The position numbers and the translations under genes are program-made. A stretch of 64,000 nt of DNA from Ligustrum vulgare (lineage: Eukaryota; Streptophyta; Magnoliopsida; Lamiales; Oleaceae): the NCBI GenBank assembly GCA_963555705.1, contig OY743183.1, positions 26,199,932-26,263,931 of the forward strand. Direction: 5' to 3'. Shown one piece after another: positions 48,364 to 59,009 of this stretch. The notes under the pieces are model-generated. The model searched no databases, had not been told where the DNA came from, and saw only the letters and a list, made by a program, of their open reading frames with translations. Positions within the stretch are counted from its first letter, which is position 1, and each line of letters starts with the position of its first letter.

Positions 48364-48558
48364 ACCAATTTTTGTTCTTATTCCGTATCATTTCTTGTAT
48401 CGTAAATATTGGGTCAAGATTTTATCGTCAAATCTATCTTTTATTATTATTTTTATTTCTTGAATTCTTGTTTCTTGCGTTATGGTTGAATTTATATCTT
48501 TCCTATCGTTTGTGTTTTATTCCGCGTTCTTTGTTGTATTTCCCAAATGGGGTCACTT

Positions 48559-49260
48559 CATTTACAAAAGTCCTGTTGGAGGCCTACAGTACATGGTTCA
48601 CACTAGACTGAGGATCATGTTTGCTGTTAACATATTAAGTTAGTTCCTACAATTGCCCACTGACATTCACTGGAATGCAGTCAGGAGGTTAGTCAAATAT
48701 CTCAAAGGTACTATAAAGCTTAGAGTTGTCATTAAAGGGTCTGATAATCTTAACATAGAGGGGTTTACTAATGCAGATTGGGCATCCTATCCTAATGACG
48801 GGAGGTTAGCTGCTAGATATTGCTTTTATTTGGGCGGTACTCTAGTGTCATTGTCTTCTAAGAAGCAAAGTGTAGTCTCTAGATCCTCCACTGAATTTGA
48901 ATATAGATCATTGGCTCAAGTAAAAGCTGAAATTTCTTAGATTGTGTCTTTACTTAGTGAACTGAATTTGAAGTTTACTCTAATTCCCATCCTATGGACA
49001 GATAGTCTTAGTGCCAGTGCTCTAGCTTCTAATCATGTCCATCATTCTTGGAGCAAACACATTGAGTTAGATGTAAATTATGTGAGGGATAAAATTTAGA
49101 AAAAGGCTTAAGGTTGCTTATGTTCCCACTGCAAACCAAACTGCAGACTTATTTACTAAACCTCTTTCTTCCTCAAGGATTAATTACTTAAGAGACAAGG
49201 TTAAAGTCACACAAGTGTGCTCTAGCATGAGGGAAGGTGTCAATATCAATGACTAAGTCA
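48559..49260 (+). pseudogene. Copia RNase H end (broken)
   Basis: PVGGLQYMVHTRLRIMFAVN, PTDIHWNAVRRLVKYLKGTI, GFTNADWASYPNDGR, SSKKQSVVSRSSTEFEYRSL, then WTDSLSASALASN and SKHIELDVNYVRDKI. Stops at about 48939 and 49098. The purine-rich GAGGGAAGG then TGTCAATATC at 49230 may start its 3' LTR. Confidence 0.8.
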
Positions 49261-49429
49261 AAAGCTCACCCGATCATGTGAGTTGATAATATTTTTTGAA
49301 TTTCATTTCTTATCTAATACAACTTACTCATTTATCAAACCTGTTAAATTTGACGCGATAGTAATCCATATTTGATCATTTTTTTGGTAGTACTAACATC
49401 TATGTGTGCTAATTTTGTAATTGCATCAA

Positions 49430-49705
49430 CTATATAAACAAAAAAAATTTATTATTATAATCATTTCTCAATAGTAAATAACTCAACAATTCTATTATTA
49501 GAATAACATTTACCAACAAAATAATCATTTTGGGCCAATATAAGTTTGTTTGGCTCAAATATAGTTTTAATTCCATTTTTTCCAAAAAAAAAAAAAACTC
49601 AGCACTTGCTTTGTTTCTATTCTTATTCGATAAATGAAGCACATTGGTTAAAATTATCTTATTTTCGAAGTGAAAAAGAGATTTACATTTCTTTTGCCAA
49701 TAGTT
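49430..49705 (-). pseudogene. Copia protease fragment of an older antisense element
   Basis: Minus strand: FENKIILTNVLHLSNKNRNK and LYLSQTNLYWPK follow the Copia pattern of protease flap and end, as at 4660-4800. Catalytic site not visible. Its gag counterpart is at 61690-62420, on the other side of the SIRE-like element. Confidence 0.65.
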
Positions 49706-50081
49706 CTCCGGGAGGAGTTTTTCAATCACTACAATAAGAAAAGACTTTCAATGAAAAGATCAAACGGGAGGTGTGGATCGAGATCGAATGGGAGTTCGGA
49801 TTTGCTGAAGACTGTTGCAGTGTCAAGGAAGATACTGAAGAGTGGTGGGATGCTAGCTTATATTACATGCCGTAGAAGAATTAGGGGGTGATTCATTAAA
49901 TTTATAGGGGGCGGGCACGTGAATTTTCCCTATAAGGGTTTTTCCCACGTTAAACTCAAATATTGTGTTCAATTTTACAATTCTGATCGTTTAATTATTA
50001 TGTTCACATTTTATAATCCAGAAGAATCATGAATAATAGTCAGTTATGTTTAATAACAAAATTAGACAACTTTAAACTTCA
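49706..50081 (+). repeat. SIRE-like 5' LTR, left end missing
   Basis: Matches 61214-61687 (CTTCGGGAGGAGTTTTTCAA, GGTTTTTCCCACGTTA, AACAAAATTAGA). About 630 bp present at the left of the 3' LTR are absent here. The 3' LTR also has about 90 extra bases near 61425. Confidence 0.8.
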
Positions 50082-50099
50082 ATTGGTATCAAAGAGGGT

Positions 50100-51740
50100 T
50101 CACTATTGGATGTGTTGTCAGACCTGTATCTAGAATTGCTTATACTGTTGATGAATTAGCTTATGCAAATTGGAATTCGAAAGCACTTAATGCTATTGTT
50201 TCTTTTGTTGATCCAGGTCAATTCAGGCTAATTTCTTCCTTAAGAACCGTCAAAGAAGCATGGGATGCTTTGAAAGTAGCAAATGAAGGAACAATTGCTG
50301 TCAAAACCTCGAAGCTACAAATGATCACTCTTGAGTTTGAACAACTATCTATAGATGAGCGAGAAGACTTCAAAAGTTTCTACACCAGATTGAGTGATTG
50401 CACAAACTCAGTGGAAGCCTTTGGTAAAACATACTCCAATGAGCAGATTGTACAAAAGATTCTCTGATCTTTACTAGACATATTTCATGCAAAGGTGACA
50501 GCCATTGGAGAAAGCAAGGATCTTTCAAGCATATGAGTTGAGGAACTTATAGGTTCATTAATGACCTATGAATTAATTCTGGCCCGAAGAAACAAAATAA
50601 GAAACCAGGGATTACTTTCAAAGTGAGCAATGAAGAGCCAGATGAATCTGGGGAGACAGATGAAGATGAAAACTTCACACTTCTCACCAGAAAATTTAAG
50701 AAGTTCCTCAAGGATAAACAGAAAGAAAGATATACTAACCTCAAGGCCAGAATCAAAATCAACAAAAACAAAGGAGGAAAAACAATTTCTATCCCAGGAA
50801 CAATGCTAACTCATCTGAAGGAAAGCGTAAGAATCGTATTCAATGCAGAGAATGTAAAGGATATGGACACATCACAGTAGAATGTCCCAACACTCTAAAG
50901 AGGACCAAAGGAAGGAAGGCCATGAATTTTACATGGAGTGATGGGGATACAGATGAATCTGAATCTGAATTAGACTCAGATAGCAGCAATTCTGAAAAAC
51001 AGGTAACTAGCCTTACTACATTACAGTTATCTGGTACAGATTCTGGAAACTCATCTTATGTAGGTACTAGCTCAGATAAATCTGGATTAAACACTGAAAA
51101 TTTGAAGAAGGAACTTTAAGAAGCAGAAGAGAGGAAACAATTGTTGCAAGCTGTGGCTGAACACAATAGGAAAAGTAATCCAGATATATTTGTATTCCCA
51201 GATGACGAACATAATGAGGTAAGTAGGGTGAGCGCAAAACTTGTTAAAGCACAAGATAAGATCAAGAAACTGGTACTTGGATATGTTCAGCTTGATGAAA
51301 TTCTGAACTTTAGGAGACCTGCTAGCATGAAAAGTGGCCTTGGATATTAAGGTAAAGGTAAAAACCATGAAAATAAAATGATCTTTGTGACGAATCAGGA
51401 TACAGATCCAAGGAGCAAAGTAGAAACTACGCAGATGCATCTACTTCCTACCATCATCAATTCAATGCTCCTGGAACTCAGTACTCACATCCAGCCAGGA
51501 ACTATACAGGTAGAAAATTTCAACCGAATTTGTACAAGCAAGATGAATCTGTCCTTCAGATTGGCAGAAAATTTCAACCTCATCAGAATCGACAAGATAC
51601 ATCTTTCTTCCAGATATTTTGTAATTTTTGTGCCAAATCTGGTCATGATATATTCAAGTGTTATGAGTATTTGAAATTAATCAATTCACACAAAAGAAGA
51701 CTCATGTCTAGGCAAGAAAAGAAAATTAGAACTTACGCTT
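50100..51740 (+). pseudogene. SIRE-like gag (broken)
   Basis: 50135-50466: YTVDELAYANWNSKALNAIV, EAWDALKVANEGTIAVKTSK, FKSFYTRLSDCTNSVEAFGK. A first zinc knuckle CRECKGYGHITVECP is at about 50850-50890, an acidic Ser-rich linker (ESELDSDSSNSEKQ) follows, and a second knuckle CNFCAKSGHDIFKC is at 51619-51660. Two knuckles and a long linker are usual for SIRE gag. Stops at about 50467, 50880, 51117 and 51348. Confidence 0.82.
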
Positions 51741-51909
51741 ATGTAATTCAATTATCTTTCAGTGCTGTAATTCCTAACACCTGGTATTTTGATAGTAAAT
51801 GTTCTAGACACATGACAAGTGATCTCTCTTTACTGTCACACTTTAAAAAAGGCGAGACATGTGTTGTTACCTTTGGTGATTATCAAAAGGGTAAGATAGA
51901 TGGATCTGG
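51741..51909 (+). pseudogene. SIRE-like protease, active site changed
   Basis: WYFDSKCSRHMTSD: the usual catalytic DSG is DSK. VVTFGDYQKGKIDGSG is followed at once by the inserted element and continues at 54836. Confidence 0.82.
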
Positions 51910-52653
51910 TGATGTGTTCCGGACCCGCGACAATCGGAGTCATAGCAGGCTTGACAGAAAATTAAATATTCAAGCCAAAATAAAAGTGCAGTCCAGTCAA
52001 CCATGTCGGAATTGGATGGATAATATGTATTTTTCAAGTAGAAATGTGCCACTAAGCAAAACTCATGGGCTAAAGCTCTTGATCCCATTGATTTTAGGGC
52101 CAAATTCCATCGTTTGGGGCTTCAAATTGGCAAATCAATGATGCAGACGGAAATTTACTATATTTCCATAATTATAGGATTTTTAATTATTTTGTTTCCA
52201 TTTTGGTTTTTAGGTTATTTTCCTAATTTAGTATTCTAGTTTAATTAGAATTCTATTTTGAGTAAATTAGCGGTTATGTTATTTTGTTTATTTATACGCT
52301 TTTTCCATTCATTGTAAGGCAGACTTGAGATTTGATTTTGATATAAACAGTTTTTATTGAGGATTCAATAAAAGTTATATGTGGATTCCTATGTTTTTTT
52401 CGAACTTATCAAGAATATTTCTTGTGGCGTTCAAATATCGAACTTATCAAATATTTGCTAGAATATTTGTGGCGTTCAAATCAGAGACTTATCAAGGAGA
52501 TTGGGCAAATCCTTGTGGCGTTTCGAAAGTCGTGGTTCTTTATTCCGCATCGTCGAGCCATCACGTCGTGAATATCGGGTCATGATTCATCTGTCCAACC
52601 ACAACCTGAGTTCGGAACTTTCCGGCGTTTCTTCCGCGCTTTGAATCTCATCA
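51910..52653 (+). repeat. 5' LTR of the young element
   Basis: TGATGTGTTCC...CTCATCA. TTTATACGC at 52290 may be the TATA region, AATAAA at about 52367 the polyadenylation signal, and the hairpin units follow at 52402-52524. Confidence 0.88.
52402..52524 (+). repeat. Three tandem hairpin units in 5' LTR
   Basis: Units GAAC-TTAT-[stem]-TGGC-GTTC. Inner stems CAAGAA/TTCTTG (52410-52424), CAAATATT/AATATTTG (52448-52469) and CAAGGA/TCCTTG (52493-52515). The outer stem of unit 3 is GAGAC/GTTTC, still pairable with one G-U. The sides TTAT and TGGC are constant while stems and loops change. Confidence 0.8.
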
Positions 52654-53085
52654 TCTGGTATCAAAGCTGGACTCTGAATTCAGGTTTTTTATTCTATCTA
52701 GTTTAATTCTTATGTTTATCATCGAGTCTGCCATAAGAATTATCCATATCTTGTTGTTAAGTCTTTCTTTTCTTGAGTATTATTCGTACCAGTAAATTTT
52801 TTTTTGTTTGATCCATATAAAAATCCAACAAAATTCAAAAGTGTTTGTTTTGCTTAATTCTTATCCGAATTAAGTTCTGTTTGTTCTGTCGTGTTCGTTG
52901 TCGAATTTTCGAATTTATATAAAAAAAAAATTTATTATATTATTTTATTTATTCCGAAAATTCATCCTAAAATTCAAAAAGAAAAAAAAAAAAAAAAGAG
53001 AATCCATTCAAGAACCACTTTCTTGAATTTCTTGATCCTTTGTTTTCATTATTCTTTTTCTGTGTCCTTCCACATAAATTTCACA

Positions 53086-53994
53086 ATGTCCAATTCCCAT
53101 GAAAACGCCAAAGATCGTATGTGGAGATTTTTGAATGAAGCTTTGATGAGGTTGGATAAACTAGATGAAAGGGAAGTGAAATTGAAAAAGGGGCGATCTC
53201 AAGCAAATCGTAGTGATTATAGGCGTGATCCTAAACTTAGGGATGGAATCGGGGTTAAGAGAGGAGCTGAGATTGATCCAAAAGCAATTTTGAAAATTCA
53301 AAAAGAAATTTATGAGGAAAGATTGAGGTGTGAACGGGAGGCAGAAAGAAAATATTTGGCTAAATTGCGAAAGAAGGAGGAGAAACGAAAGGCGGTAATT
53401 AGATGGTTAGAAGAGAGTGAAAGGTGGTGTAATAGGAGGCATCGTGGGGATAAGGATATTGAAAAGAAGGAGGGGGAGTTTAAGTTAAAAACGGATAAAC
53501 AAACTCCAAAATTTGATGAGGAGAAGGTGGAGTTGGGAAGCGAGGAATTGATTAGGAATGAAATTGTTGATGATAAGAGGAATGAAATGAAAGTTGATGT
53601 AGGAATTCAAAATTTGAGCTTTGAATTGGTAGATACACATTTGAATATCATTGAGGGAGTGCATGAAATTAGTGATAAAAATTTGGAGGTAGAAGATGTG
53701 GTTGAATTTAAAAGTAAAATTTTTGAAAAAGTGGTTGAAGATGCAAAGGAAGAACGAGGTGAAGAGGAGTGCCTCGTGGTTCTTAAAAAAGAATTGGAGA
53801 TGGTGATTAATGATGGATACAAGAATCCATACCTTGTACCTCATGAACCTAACATTTCCCTCCCCGCTTTATTTAATTTTGTCTTGCAGGTTAAATGTGC
53901 TTGGGCAACACCACCAATTTCCACAGGAGTTTCTACTTCAATCCATTCATGTAACCCAAGTTACATGATACTATTGGTCATCCCTTTGGCATGA
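53086..53994 (+). CDS. Intact charged coiled-coil ORF of the young element, unknown function
   Basis: 302 codons from ATG 53086 (context CACAATGTC) to the stop at 53994; an in-frame ATG at 52891 would add 65 AT-rich, unlikely residues. It starts MSNSHENAKDRMWRFLNEAL, then a Lys/Arg/Glu-rich helical stretch (about residues 65-125: ILKIQKEIYEERLRCEREAE, YLAKLRKKEEKRKAVIRWLE) and an acidic second half (EVEDVVEFKSKIFEKVVEDA). No zinc knuckle, protease, RT or membrane segment. TTTTGTCTTGCAG at 53878-53890 looks like a splice acceptor, so a captured gene piece is possible. It could be a gag substitute or RNA/chromatin-binding protein; this is inference only. Confidence 0.6.
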   Translation: MSNSHENAKDRMWRFLNEALMRLDKLDEREVKLKKGRSQANRSDYRRDPKLRDGIGVKRGAEIDPKAILKIQKEIYEERLRCEREAERKYLAKLRKKEEKRKAVIRWLEESERWCNRRHRGDKDIEKKEGEFKLKTDKQTPKFDEEKVELGSEELIRNEIVDDKRNEMKVDVGIQNLSFELVDTHLNIIEGVHEISDKNLEVEDVVEFKSKIFEKVVEDAKEERGEEECLVVLKKELEMVINDGYKNPYLVPHEPNISLPALFNFVLQVKCAWATPPISTGVSTSIHSCNPSYMILLVIPLA

Positions 53995-54087
53995 AAGCAA
54001 TAATTTTCCGTTTGATTCAGGAGGTGAAGTGAAACAATAGGAACAAAGCTATGATTTCGGGGCGAATCATCCTAAAGAAGGAGGGTA

Positions 54088-54830
54088 TGATGTGTTCCGG
54101 ACCCGCGACAATCGGAGTCATAGCAGGCTTGACAGAAAATTAAATATTCAAGCCAAAATAAAAGTGCAGTCCAGTCAACCATGTCGGAATTGGATGGATA
54201 ATATGTGTTTTTCAAGTAAAAATGGGCCACTAAGCAAAACTCATGGGCTAAAGCCCTTGAGCCCATTGATTTTAGGGCCAAATTCCATCGTTTGGGGCTT
54301 CAAATTGGCAAATCAATGATGCAGACGGAAATTTACTATATTTCCATAATTATAGGATTTTTAATTATTTTGTTTCCATTTTGGTTTTTAGGTTATTTTC
54401 CTAATTTAGTATTCTAGTTTAATTAGAATTTTATTTTGAGTAAATTAGCGGTTAGGTTATTTTGCTTATTTATACGCTTTTTCCATTCATTGTAAGGCAG
54501 ACTTGAGATTTGATTTTGATATAAACAGTTTTTATTGAGGATTCAATAAAAGTTATAGGTGGATTCCTATGTTTTTTCGAACTTATCAAGAATATTTCTT
54601 GTGGCGTTCAAATATCGAACTTATCAAATATTTGCTAGAATATTTGTGGCGTTCAAATCAGAGACTTATCAAGGAGATTGGGCAAATCCTTGTGGCGTTT
54701 CGAAAATCGTGGTTCTTTATTCCGCATCGTCGAGCCATCGCGTCGTGAATATCGGGTCATGATTCATCTGTCCAACCACAACCTGAGTTCGGAACTTTCC
54801 GGCGTTTCTTCCGCGCTTCGAATCTCATCA
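54088..54830 (+). repeat. 3' LTR of the young element
   Basis: Nearly identical to 51910-52653; the hairpin units lie at 54579-54701 without changes in the stems. Confidence 0.88.
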
Positions 54831-54835
54831 TCTGG

Positions 54836-55975
54836 TATTGTTAATATTAAAGGACTGCCTACATTAACCAATGTACTGTACGTTATTGGACTTAAAGCAA
54901 ATTTAATTAGTGTAGGACAATTGTGTGATGATAACCTTCTTGTCATGTTTTCTAAAGTTGTGACAAGAATTCAAATCTGTTAAAAAGTGTCATGTTTAAG
55001 GAAGTTAGATCCAAGGACAAATGCTATTCACTTGAAAGTCATATAACTTACAATTCTGTAAGAACCAAAACCAAGGAACTGTGGCATAACCGGTTAGGGA
55101 ATCTAAACTACCATGATCTCATGAAACTGACTAGACTATAGGCCGTGAGAGGCTTGTCTAGAAAAAAAAATTGCAGATGGAATCTGTAGTGGCTTTCAAA
55201 AGGATAAGCAAATCAAAAGTCAACACAAATCAGGTACATCTATTAATACCTCTCATATACTTGAACTAATTCACATGAATCTGATGGATCCTATTCAAAA
55301 GGAAAGTATTGGTGGGAAGAGGTACATCTATGTTTGTGTTGATGATTTCTCCAAATACACCTGAGTTATGTTTATTCGTGATAAATCTGATGCTTTTGAC
55401 AATTTTGCTAATATTTTTCATAAATTGAGTAATGAAAAGGTTGATGAACATGTAAGAGTCAAAATGATCAGAAGCAATCATGGAAGGGAGTTTGTAAACT
55501 CTGACTTTGCTGATTTCTGTATCCAATATGAAATCAAGCATGAGTTTTCAACCCCAAAGACTCCTCAACAGAATGGAGGGGTGGAAAGTAAAAACAGAAC
55601 TCTGCAAGAGATGGCTCATGTCATGGAAAACAACAACAAATTGCCTACAAGATATTTTCCAGAAGCTATAAATACTGTTTGTTACATTATCAATAGAGTC
55701 ATTCTTAGAACTGGAACAAAACAAACTCCCTATAAAATCTCGAAGGGTAGAAAACCCAGACTTGATTACTTTCATGCTTTTGGAAGTAAGTGCTACATTT
55801 TAAAAGATGGGGAACACCTAGACAAATTTGACTCAAAATCTGATAAAGGAATATTTTTGGGTTATGCTGAAAACAGTAGTGCTTATAGAGTATACAACCT
55901 TAGAACCCAAACAGTTCTTGAGCCAGTTAATGTGAAAGTGGATGACACAAATGGTTTGAATTCTGACTTGTAGGA
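54836..55975 (+). pseudogene. SIRE-like protease end and integrase
   Basis: LPTLTNVLYVIGLKANLISV ends protease; LWHNRLGNLNYHDLMKLT is the pre-integrase domain; core GGKRYIYVCVDDFSKYT, MIRSNHGREFVNSDF and TPQQNGGVESKNRTLQEMAH carry D, D and E of the integrase triad. C-terminus DYFHAFGSKCYILKDGEHLD. Stops near 55139, 55364 and 55973, a frame break around 55160. Confidence 0.85.
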
Positions 55976-57870
55976 AGAAGAAGCTGATCAGTTGGAGATT
56001 CTACCAAAACAACAAGCTGAAAATGAAAAATCAGTAGAAAAACCACACCTAGCAGAAAGTCAGAATAATACTGAAGAATGTGACACAAATAAATCTGGAT
56101 GTCTAGATACATATGTCTTTCCAGAGGCATCTGACTACCCAAATATACCTAATGTTATAGAACCAGAAGTGTTAAAAAGACCATCTGCTAGAGTTCAAAA
56201 GGCTCATCCACTGGACAACATTCTCACTGATCTGTCTAAAAGGAATGTAACCAGAAGACAATTTGCTGCCGATATGGGAAACCTTTGCCATATGTCCCTA
56301 ATTGAATCGAAAAATGTCAAAGATGCCTTGACAGATGAAAATTGGGTACATACAATGTAGGATGAACTCAACCAGTTTGAAAGAATTAACGTCTTGGAAT
56401 TGGTACCCCATCAAAAAGCAGGAAATGTAATTGGGAGCAAACGGATCTTTAAAAACAAGTCAGATGAACAAGAGAATGTGGTTAGAAACAAATCCATACT
56501 TTTTGCTCAAGGTTACACCCATATTGAAAGGATAGACTTTGACGAAAGATTTTCTCTTATAGCCAAATTGGAATCCATCAGATTGTTGCTAGCAATGTCC
56601 TACCACATTAATTTCAGATTATATCATATGGACAACAAAAGTGCCTTCCTAAACGGTGTACTTAATGAAGAGTCTTATGTGGAGCAACCACAAGGATTCA
56701 AAAATCTATCTCACCCGGACTATGTCTTTACACTTAAAAAGGCCTTGTATAGATTGAAGTAAGCTCACAGAGTTTGGTATGAGAGACTGACAACATTCTT
56801 CCTGAGCAAATGATACAAAAGGGGAGGAACTGATAAAACTCTTTTCATTAAGCATCTGAATCCTGGACTAACTGTAGCTCAAATATATGCTGATGACATT
56901 GTATTTAGGTCTACCTCTAAGTCTAAAATTGATGAATTTATAAATACCATGAAAAGAGAATTTGAAATGAGTATGGTCGGTGAACTAACCTTCGTTCTTG
57001 GTTTGCAGGTACAGTAGGATGAATCTGGCATATTCATCTCCCAAGCAAAGTATACTAAAAATATGGTGAAGAAGTTTGGGCTTGAAGATGCGAAGGCTAT
57101 GAGAACTCCCACGGAAACTACACTGAAACTTTCAAAGTATGACTCTGGAAAGGACATTGATCCATCTCTCTACAGAAGCATGATTGGAAGTCTTCTGTAT
57201 CTGACTGCTAGTAGACCAGACATATCCTTCAGTGTTGGAGTGTGTACAAGATATCAAGCTAAACCCAAAGAGTCTCATGTTGCTGCTGTAAAAAGAATCA
57301 TTAGATATGTAGGTGGTACGTTAAGCTATGTAATTTGGTTTACAAGAGATATCACTGCCCATCTTGTAGGATATTCAGATGCAGATTTGGCTGGGAATGT
57401 TGATGATCGAAAGACTACATCCTGTGGTTGTTTTTACATTGGAAACAACTCGGTGGCTTGGCTAAGTAGAAAACAAAACTCTGTATCCCTCTCCACAGTT
57501 GAAGTGGAGTATATTGCAGCCGGTAGTTGCAGTACACAACTCTTTTGGATGAAACAAATGTTGGAAGATTATGAGATTTCTATAGAAAAAGCCATTATGT
57601 ATTGTAACAACACCAATCCTATCAACATCTCAAAAAACCCTGTCCAGCAATCCAGAATAATACACATTGATATCAGACACCACTTCATCAAAGAATTGGT
57701 GGAACAAAAGATTATCAATCTGGAGTACATACAAAATGATCTACAGCTTACCGATTTGTTCACTAAGCCCTCGATATTGTCAAATTTGAAAACCTTAGGA
57801 AACAAATTGGATTTTCACCAACTCCAGAATAGGAGCATGCATATTCAAAAAAATTTGCATTTATTATTTA
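55976..57870 (+). pseudogene. SIRE-like reverse transcriptase and RNase H
   Basis: NVKDALTDENWVHTM, FDERFSLIAKLESIRLLLAM, DNKSAFLNGVLNEESYVEQP, YVFTLKKALYRLK; the RT active site is AQIYADDIVFRSTS at about 56878. RNase H: SLYRSMIGSLLYLTASRPDI, GYSDADLAGNVDDRKTTSCG, VAWLSRKQNSVSLSTVEVEY, RHHFIKELVEQKIINLEYI and LTDLFTKP. In-frame stops at about 56358, 56761, 56812 and 57016; otherwise one continuous frame. Confidence 0.87.
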
Positions 57871-58960
57871 TTATTATTTTTTGGCATAAATTTAGATTGA
57901 CTTATCATATTCTTATACTAAGTGTAGATCATGTTTTTGCCTGCAGGATATATCTGAGTGCTTGAGGCTGATAACGAGACAGATACTTCTGACAGTTATC
58001 AGTCACGTGTCTCTCGATTAATCTAACTAGCACTCAAATCTGGACAATCTAAGGAATATGTCACTGCTGTCGAAGTTGTCTAGTTGATTACTGATTGAGG
58101 TTTTATATTCTGTGTGTAGACCTATGATCTGAATCTTGCATTTTCTTATTGTCCAAGGGCAGAGCCATCGGAAAGGAAGGCTTCCAATCCAAGCCAAGTT
58201 CATACCCTTTGTTTTCAAAAATTTGAGGAAAAAAAAATCAAAAAGAGAAAGGGAAAAATCTAGTAAGATAACTTCTGGGGATTGTGTGAAATTGTCAATC
58301 CAAGCCAAGTTCATAACCTTTTTCTAATCTAAAGGGGGAAAATCTAGCAAGATAACTTCTGGGGATTGTGTGAAGCTATTTCCACCTCCAAAAGACATTG
58401 CCACAATATTGAAAAAGTCGACAAGTCGGATTTGAGAAAATGAATTTTAAATAGATATTGATCGGTCTGCTTGTGCACTACCGTGAAAAATCAATAAGCC
58501 AGGGAAGTCATATGGTTTAGACAATATATAGATGACTAAGGGTTGCTCAGATCACACACGCACTTTAATTAACTTAATCATATACGTGGTGGACTGTACA
58601 CTGTCAGATGTATCTACTTCACCAGATGCCAATAGTGCTCAGGTGTGTCTCAAGTACCCAGATGCATCTAGCTTTTTCATTCATGAATATTTTTAGAAAA
58701 AAAATTATTTGAGGCGATATACAATGGGCTAATGTGTGGGAATCTTGCAGATTAAGTCAGTTAATTGTGAAACCCAATTTTTGGTAATTTATTTGTTACC
58801 TAATTCTTGATTTATTCTGTTCCATATTTATCCTATTTTTTAAGGAAAAGTTGACAGAAACTAGGATTCTCAAGAGAATCATTATCTATAAGGAATGCAA
58901 TTAAAACAAAATCTCTTGAATTCTATTTATACTCAAATTCCTCAAAAATCTCCCCTCAAA
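57871..58960 (+). other. Spacer between SIRE-like pol and env-like region
   Basis: No gene. CAATCCAAGCCAAGTTCATA and AAAATCTAGYAAGATAACTTC occur twice (58180-58370), a partial tandem duplication of about 100 bp. TATTCTTGATTTATTC region near 58810 is AT-rich. Confidence 0.5.
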
Positions 58961-59009
58961 TCTTGATTTCCTCTCCCTCCAAGTCAAGGCGGCTCTACCA
59001 CCAAGCCAC

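Larger units (their letters stand above)
45815..48558 (+). mobile_element. Reina-like 3' LTR, split by a solo LTR
   Basis: TGATGTGATCCAAGG at 45815 follows the purine tract AGATAGGGGGA and resembles the LTR start TGATGTGTTCC at 51910. LTR parts are 45815-46134 and 48162 to about 48558 (right edge uncertain). It holds an ACGCGATCGCGCAG word at 45977 and three hairpin units at 48245-48360. Confidence 0.65.
51905..54835 (+). mobile_element. Young non-autonomous LTR element with novel ORF
   Basis: 51910-54830 lies between perfect TCTGG duplications (51905-51909, 54831-54835). LTRs 51910-52653 (744 bp) and 54088-54830 (743 bp) differ at about a dozen bases and one T-run length, counted by eye. 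Primer site TGGTATCAAAGC follows the 5' LTR with a 2-base spacer; purine tract AAAGAAGGAGGGTA precedes the 3' LTR. The 1.4-kb interior has no gag, protease, RT or integrase, only one intact ORF. LTR ends and hairpin units resemble the Reina-like LTR at 45815, which suggests the family that moves it. Confidence 0.9.

Noticed and set aside
52891..53085. N-terminal extension of the charged ORF from ATG 52891
   Set aside because: It codes for AT-rich, Lys/Ile/Phe sequence from the leader, including a long A-run; the ATG at 53086 starts the coding-like part.
53485..53844. Minus-strand frame of 119 codons
   Set aside because: Shadow of the charged ORF at 53086-53994.
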